Origin: a bacterium
GTDB taxonomy: Bacteria > SZUA-79 > Acidulodesulfobacterales > Acidulodesulfobacteraceae
Assembly (NCBI GenBank): GCA_021795355.1
Contig: JAJYPL010000013.1
Span: forward strand, 1-34,315
Direction: 5' to 3'
DNA: 34,315 nucleotides
Shown here: in pieces, positions 32,284 to 34,315 of the stretch
Layout of the letters: every line of letters begins with the position of its first letter
Position numbering within the stretch: the stretch's first letter is position 1
Position numbers and translations under genes: made by a program
Notes under the pieces: model-generated
Told to the model about the DNA's origin: nothing
The model's input: the letters and a program-made list of their open reading frames with translations, nothing else
Database searches by the model: none

Positions 32284-33504
32284 ATGTTAAATTTTAATAT
32301 TAAAAAAAAGAATTTTATTGAATGTCTGTCTTTAACCCAGGGTATTTCCGAAAAAAAAGGGTCGATGCCTATTATTTCTAACGTCCTGATAGAAAGCGCA
32401 GATAATAATCTTATTAAAATTAGCGCAACCGATTTGGAAATTTCTATTATAGCCTACTGTAACGCAGAAATAATATCCGAAGGTAAAACTACCGTAAATT
32501 CGAAAAAATTATTTAATATCATCAAAGAATTTTCTGAAGACGGGCAAAATTTATCGATAAATTTTGCCGAGAACGAGAACGGTATAGCCGTAATAAATTA
32601 TAAAAAATCTATTTTTAAACTGACTACGGTTCCCGTCGGCGATTTTCCTAATATTTTAGATTTTAAATCCGGCGATAGTTTTAATATTGAATTTAAAATT
32701 CTTAAAAATCTGATTAGTAAAGTAATTTTTTCAACCGCCGCATCGGAAGATACGAAAAGAAACCTTACAGGCGTTTATTTTGTTTTATCGGAAGCGGAAG
32801 GTAAGGATTATCTCAGGCTGGTTGCGACCGACGGACACAGGCTGTCTTTAGCGCAAAACGAAATAAATTATCATGGCGGTAAAAGCGGCGGAATTTATGA
32901 TTTATTAAAAACAGGTATAATAATTCCAAAAAAAGTATTGTCCGAGATTATAAAATTAGATAAAGACTGTATTATTAAAATTATAATTAATTCAAATAAC
33001 GTAATTTTTGAATTTGAAAATCAAACGGAAAACGCCGGTAAAAATACAAAATTTATATCCCGGCTTATAGAAGGGAAATTTCCGGATTATAATACGGTAC
33101 TTCCTAAAGACGGTTATAAAATTTCAATAATAAGTACTAAAAAATTGTATAATTCTATAAAAATGGTATCGCTCCTTGCAGAGGAAAAAAGCCATTCAAT
33201 AGAACTCAGTTTCAGCGAAAATAATCTGTCTATTAAAACCGTTAATACAAACGTCGGCGAAGGGAACGACGAATTAGAAATTAATTATAAAGGAGAACCT
33301 GTAAGTATTAAATTAAATTCAAGGTATATACTGGATTTTATTTCAAATATAAATGAAGAAAATTTAAAAGTAAGATTTAATACTATCTATACCCCTCTCG
33401 TAATAGAGCCGTATATAGCATCGGAAAAAACTGCTAAAGAAGCCGAAAATAAAGAAAATTCAATTCAAAACGTAATAGGCGTATTTATGCCGATGAGATA
33501 CTGA
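32284..33504 (+). CDS. dnaN: DNA polymerase III beta sliding clamp
   Basis: This ring-shaped processivity clamp encircles DNA and tethers the replicative polymerase. The 406-residue protein has the three-domain clamp layout, with the family segments MPIISNVLIES (domain 1), RLVATDGHRLSLAQ (domain 2) and RLIEGKFPDYNTVLP leading into domain 3. It ends FMPMRY, the conserved MPMR tail. It is longer than the usual 365-380 residues. Part of the excess is a charged insert (ASEKTAKEAENKENSIQN, about 379-396) just before the C-terminal tail, close to the partner-binding pocket. No clear Shine-Dalgarno is visible. Confidence 0.97.
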   Translation: MLNFNIKKKNFIECLSLTQGISEKKGSMPIISNVLIESADNNLIKISATDLEISIIAYCNAEIISEGKTTVNSKKLFNIIKEFSEDGQNLSINFAENENGIAVINYKKSIFKLTTVPVGDFPNILDFKSGDSFNIEFKILKNLISKVIFSTAASEDTKRNLTGVYFVLSEAEGKDYLRLVATDGHRLSLAQNEINYHGGKSGGIYDLLKTGIIIPKKVLSEIIKLDKDCIIKIIINSNNVIFEFENQTENAGKNTKFISRLIEGKFPDYNTVLPKDGYKISIISTKKLYNSIKMVSLLAEEKSHSIELSFSENNLSIKTVNTNVGEGNDELEINYKGEPVSIKLNSRYILDFISNINEENLKVRFNTIYTPLVIEPYIASEKTAKEAENKENSIQNVIGVFMPMRY

Positions 33505-33527
33505 CAATAATAAAAAAGAGGTTATTA

Positions 33528-34315
33528 ATGGGTACGGAAGAAGAGTATAAAAGTTCCGATATACAAGTTTTAGAAGGATTAGAAGCCGTCAGGAAACTGC
33601 CGGGAATGTATATTGGTTCTACAGGCATAGAAGGACTGCACCATTTAGTTTATGAAGTAGTAGATAACAGTATAGACGAAGCTCTTGCCGGCTACTGCAA
33701 AAATATATTCGTCAGGATTAATATAAACGGTTCTATTACCATTGAAGACGACGGAAGGGGAATACCCGTCGATATTCACGAACCGCAGGGAGTTTCAGCC
33801 GCAGAGGTAGTTCTTACCGTTCTGCATGCCGGCGGAAAATTCGATAAGAAGTCATATAAAGTTTCCGGAGGCCTTCACGGAGTCGGTATTTCCGTAGTTA
33901 ATGCGCTTTCTCAAAAGTTAGATATAGAAATTTACCGCGACGGTTATGTTTATAGACAAAGCTACAGTAAAGGAAAACCGCTCGGCAGACTTGAAAAATG
34001 CGAAAAAACAAATAAAAAAGGAACATCCGTTACGTTTATGCCCGATTTTGAAATTATGGAGCGGAATAGTTTCGATTTCGATATTTTATCTAACAGATTA
34101 AGGGAGCTCGCTTTTTTAAACGCCGGAATACGCATAAATATAATAGACGAAGTTAACGATAAATCCCACGATTTTAAATATGACGGAGGTATTAAATCTT
34201 TCGTAGAATATATTAATCAGAATAAAAATATTTTAGTTAAAGAACCTATTTTTATTACGGCGAAAAAAGACGACGTTATTACCGATATAGCTTTGCAGTA
34301 TAACGACGGTTATTC
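33528..34315 (+). CDS. gyrB: DNA gyrase subunit B, 5' part (cut by window end)
   Basis: This is the ATPase subunit of DNA gyrase, which introduces negative supercoils. The 262 residues visible cover the GHKL ATPase domain: EVVDNSIDEALAG (43-55, Mg-ATP asparagine 47), DDGRGIP (74-80), HAGGKF (100-105) and the ATP-lid motif GGLHGVG (114-120). The start ATG has an AAGAGG ribosome binding site 6 bases upstream. The dnaN-gyrB gap is 23 bases, so the two are probably cotranscribed. The gene is open at the window end with no sign of damage. Confidence 0.97.
   Translation, partial: MGTEEEYKSSDIQVLEGLEAVRKLPGMYIGSTGIEGLHHLVYEVVDNSIDEALAGYCKNIFVRININGSITIEDDGRGIPVDIHEPQGVSAAEVVLTVLHAGGKFDKKSYKVSGGLHGVGISVVNALSQKLDIEIYRDGYVYRQSYSKGKPLGRLEKCEKTNKKGTSVTFMPDFEIMERNSFDFDILSNRLRELAFLNAGIRINIIDEVNDKSHDFKYDGGIKSFVEYINQNKNILVKEPIFITAKKDDVITDIALQYNDGY

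Noticed and set aside
1-34315. CRISPR arrays, tRNA or rRNA genes
   Set aside because: No regularly spaced repeats, no tRNA-like sequences and no rRNA segments were recognised on either strand by reading.

Overview
The window is the replication-origin neighbourhood of an AT-rich bacterial chromosome. rpmH, rnpA, yidD, yidC, mnmE and mnmG read leftward, and dnaA, dnaN and gyrB read rightward, from a gap at about 30323-30689 that carries DnaA-box-like sites. A near-consensus parS lies just past mnmG. YidC has a large periplasmic domain, which points to a diderm (Gram-negative type) cell. The redox genes (formate dehydrogenase, a complex-I/hydrogenase-4-like membrane module, a second molybdoenzyme) point to a largely anaerobic or facultative energy metabolism. 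I cannot name the species from sequence alone; an uncultured deltaproteobacterium-like lineage is a guess.

Layout. 1-649: non-coding, with what looks like the end of an IS21-type element and a promoter. 650-2548: an unknown two-TM protein and a TauE/SafE-type exporter. 2586-7373 (minus): an NAD-linked formate dehydrogenase packed into two polypeptides, a gamma-beta (NuoE-NuoF) fusion and an alpha subunit with a delta-like C-terminal domain. 7424-7533: a palindromic MITE-like repeat. 7537-9237 (minus): mercuric reductase behind a MerR-type promoter dyad. 9396-13061: an accessory patch with a UbiB-family kinase, a DMT transporter under a TetR-operator-like promoter, and a decayed duplicate of that transporter's 3' end. 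13234-20477 (minus): six genes of a hydrogenase-4-like complex (hyfI, G, F, E, C, B), interrupted by a second MITE-like copy. 20592-24303 (minus): a cytoplasmic molybdopterin oxidoreductase, a small membrane protein and an unusual Nramp-family transporter preceded by an unlisted 37-codon leader ORF with its own promoter and strong Shine-Dalgarno. 24581 to the end: parS, mnmG, mnmE, yidC, yidD, rnpA, rpmH, oriC, dnaA, dnaN and partial gyrB.

How it fits together. The large subunit HyfG has lost both pairs of nickel-ligand cysteines, so this is not a hydrogenase but an Ehr-type (energy-converting hydrogenase-related) complex. Its genes lie directly downstream of a molybdoenzyme gene on the same strand, which suggests a molybdoenzyme-fed ion pump. 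The leader ORF before the Nramp gene has an acidic/proline-containing start, reminiscent of Mg2+-sensing leader peptides, and the transporter has non-canonical metal-site motifs. These two arrangements are the best candidates for undescribed biology here.
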